Origin: Erythrobacter aurantius
Lineage (GTDB): Bacteria > Pseudomonadota > Alphaproteobacteria > Sphingomonadales > Sphingomonadaceae
Assembly: GCF_023823125.1 (NCBI RefSeq)
Contig: NZ_CP090949.1
Span: 1-64,000 of the forward strand
Direction of reading: 5' to 3'
DNA length: 64,000 nucleotides
Position numbers and translations under genes: made by a program. Shown piece by piece: positions 62,188 to 64,000 of this stretch; the first letter of the stretch is position 1, and each line of letters starts with the position of its first letter. The notes beneath the pieces were generated by a model. It saw nothing but the letters and a program-made list of their open reading frames with translations. It made no database searches and was not told the origin of the DNA.

Positions 62188-64000
62188 ATGAACGATCGGT
62201 CCATCATTGACCCGTCCGAACCGGACGGCCGTGGCACTTGGCTAGAGGCCTATTTGCCTGAGAATCAGCTGGCTCATCCTGCTCCGCAGGCGCCGCAACT
62301 GATCAGTCTCGCGACGATCAGGGGCATTGTCTATCGGCAGCGTTGGCTGTTCGCAGGTGTGATACTTGCTGCACTGACGGTCGGACTGATCATCACTCTC
62401 CTTGCCACGCCCATGTATCAGGCCACGGCTAAGGTAAGTGTGGCACCATATGGTGCCTTCATTCTCGAGGGGCAGGACGTACAGCAAGGGATCGCAAGCA
62501 ATCAGGTAGGCGATTATCTGGCAACTCAGGTCGAACTGATCCAGAGCCGAAGCCTTGCAGAGATCGTCGTCGCTGATCGTCAATTGGGTGAGCGATACGA
62601 CCTCCTCGGTAGCAACATCGATGAAGCTCGCTCTCCTGACATGACCGACGAGCAGTGGCTCGAAGCCAAGAATGCCATGGCTGCCACGGTGCTTTCGCAA
62701 GGCGTCATTGCCGAAGTTCCGGCTGAAAGCTGGGTTATTCCGATCACATTCCAGTCCGACAATCCGGCTTTGGCGGCAGAGATGGCGAACGCCTATGCGG
62801 ATGCCTTTATCGCGTCGGACTCACGAGAAACGGTCGAAGGCAACGAATACGCGATCGATTATCTGCGAGACCAGATCGACATCGTTCGTGGCAAGCTTGA
62901 GGAAGCAGAGCGGAATACAAATGCCTATGCCCGCAGCAGCGGCATTATTGTCCAGCCTACGGTTTCCGAAGACGGCAGCACAAGCAGTTCGACTATCACC
63001 AATTCGAATCTGGCGAATATCAGCCAGCGGGTTGCTGATGCCCGCGCCGCACGGATTGCGGCCGAGCAGAAGTGGCGTGCAATCGAGAACCTGCCGGCTT
63101 CTCAGCTCCCAGAAGTACAGAACAATCAGGTACTTCAACGGCTTGTGACTGATCGCACCGGAAAGCTCGCCGAGCTGTCCGACCTGCGCCAGCGCTACAG
63201 CGACGAATTCCCGCAAATTCGCAACCTTCTTGCCCAGATTGCGATTCTTGACGAGCAGATCCAGCGCAGCAGCGCCGACATCAAGGCGACCGTTCGCAAT
63301 GAGTTCATCGTCGCACGCAATCAGGAGCAGGCGCTGCAAAGCGAACTCGGATCGCTTTCAAGCGAATCCCTCGCCGAGCAAGACGAAATGGTTCAGCTGA
63401 CCGTGCTTGAGCGCGAAGCTGAAGCTTTGCGACAGCAACTGCGCTCGCTGCTTGAACGCTACAACCAGATCAGCAGTGCTGCCAACGTGAACAGCGGCAC
63501 GATGACAAAGATCGAAAGCGCGCTTGTACCCGGTAGCCCTTATGCGCCGAGCCTGGTTCAGAACCTTGGCCTCGCCCTCGTGCTTGGCATCAGTCTCGCT
63601 GCCGGCCTCGCAGTCTTGCGTGAAATGTTCGACGATCGAATCCGCTCGCTGGATGAAGTCGAGCAGAAGATCGACCTTCCGCTCATCGGGCACACCCCGC
63701 ATGTGAGCGAGAAGGATATCGAGGTCGAAAGTTCGAACAACTTCACCTCGCTGATGGAAGCCTATGCCTCGATCAAGGCTGCGATCGACTTCTCGCTTCC
63801 GCGCAGTCGCAACGTCCTGCAATTGACCAGCACGCACGAGTCAGAAGGCAAGTCGACCACCGCCGTCGTCCTTGCTGACTTGTTCGCCCGGTCAGGCCGC
63901 AAGACCTTGCTTATCGATGCAGACCTTCGTCGTCCGTCAGTCGCACGACTGCTGGAGTTGGAACGCCCACAGATCGGCCTCGTCGAGGTTGTACTTGGTC
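62188..64000 (+). CDS. Wzc-type chain-length determinant and tyrosine autokinase, partial
   Basis: Open to the window end, 604 codons visible. N-terminal Wzz region with a first helix at about residues 55-78, a long periplasmic coiled-coil section, a second helix near 451-475, then a bacterial tyrosine kinase domain: P-loop ESEGKSTTA (551-559) and Walker A' LLIDADLRRPS (574-584). Controls polymer length and export together with the Wza-like protein. The kinase end and tyrosine tail are outside the window. Confidence 0.92.
   Translation, partial: MNDRSIIDPSEPDGRGTWLEAYLPENQLAHPAPQAPQLISLATIRGIVYRQRWLFAGVILAALTVGLIITLLATPMYQATAKVSVAPYGAFILEGQDVQQGIASNQVGDYLATQVELIQSRSLAEIVVADRQLGERYDLLGSNIDEARSPDMTDEQWLEAKNAMAATVLSQGVIAEVPAESWVIPITFQSDNPALAAEMANAYADAFIASDSRETVEGNEYAIDYLRDQIDIVRGKLEEAERNTNAYARSSGIIVQPTVSEDGSTSSSTITNSNLANISQRVADARAARIAAEQKWRAIENLPASQLPEVQNNQVLQRLVTDRTGKLAELSDLRQRYSDEFPQIRNLLAQIAILDEQIQRSSADIKATVRNEFIVARNQEQALQSELGSLSSESLAEQDEMVQLTVLEREAEALRQQLRSLLERYNQISSAANVNSGTMTKIESALVPGSPYAPSLVQNLGLALVLGISLAAGLAVLREMFDDRIRSLDEVEQKIDLPLIGHTPHVSEKDIEVESSNNFTSLMEAYASIKAAIDFSLPRSRNVLQLTSTHESEGKSTTAVVLADLFARSGRKTLLIDADLRRPSVARLLELERPQIGLVEVVLG

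Noticed and set aside
1..64000. tRNA or rRNA genes
   Set aside because: Reading the intergenic gaps showed no cloverleaf-like segments or rRNA signatures; a tRNAscan run would be decisive.

Overview
The window reads as the dnaA end of a chromosome of an alphaproteobacterium of the order Sphingomonadales, most likely family Erythrobacteraceae (Erythrobacter / Qipengyuania / Altererythrobacter group). This is an inference from protein character and family content (CC_3452-type secreted protein, UPF0262, DUF4197, DUF3667, NodT-type outer-membrane lipoprotein, CaiB/MaoC pair) and high GC. It starts exactly on the first base of dnaA. No rRNA, tRNA or CRISPR array was found. No gene-free stretch exceeds 300 bases.

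Layout. 1-8.4 kb: dnaA, a repeat-rich tail behind it, a DUF983 protein and ThiF/MoeB-like enzyme, a sirtuin, an O-antigen-type acyltransferase overlapping dapB, an M48 protease and endonuclease III. 8.4-17 kb: dicarboxylate symporter and dapE (reverse), cupin and LysE exporter (forward), S1/P1 nuclease and GST (reverse), VOC protein, then a GCS2-like ligase paired with an AstE/AspA-like hydrolase. 16.5-20 kb: the classic rpmH-rnpA-yidD-yidC-engB cluster (reverse). 20-31.4 kb: a ClpP/crotonase-like periplasmic protein, then comM split by an 8,625-bp integrative element. 31.4-44.4 kb: Popeye-type protein, recQ, an hxlR-type regulator with a divergent CC_3452 gene, HAD phosphatase, rpmJ, galE, lipoprotein, M14 carboxypeptidase, DUF4197, cdd, a GH25-like protein, UPF0262, dnaB, and a cls-type phospholipase D gene broken by one in-frame TGA. 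44.4-49 kb: rpoZ, a ParA-type ATPase, DUF3667 and ftsH. 49-54.2 kb: a TetR regulator divergent from a tripartite efflux operon (permease, ATPase, HlyD adaptor, NodT outer-membrane factor). 54.2-57.9 kb: a DUF3604 / PpiC-like / HupE operon with 4-base overlaps. 58-59.5 kb: MaoC and CaiB/BaiF. 59.6-64 kb: exopolysaccharide genes (Alg14/Alg13-like pair, Wza-like exporter, and a Wzc-like tyrosine autokinase running off the end).

The most interesting region is the element in comM (about 21,902-30,526). It was placed by a large serine recombinase with an apparent TG crossover just before the ComM Walker A motif, so excision would restore comM in frame. It carries an HNH nuclease gene disrupted by an IS3-family (IS407-group) copy with 16-bp inverted repeats and GCGG target duplication, a HEPN-like protein next to a two-helix membrane protein (possible uncharacterised defence pair), a small serine resolvase preceded by a 40-bp dyad, and a string of small phage-like genes, some too short for routine calling.
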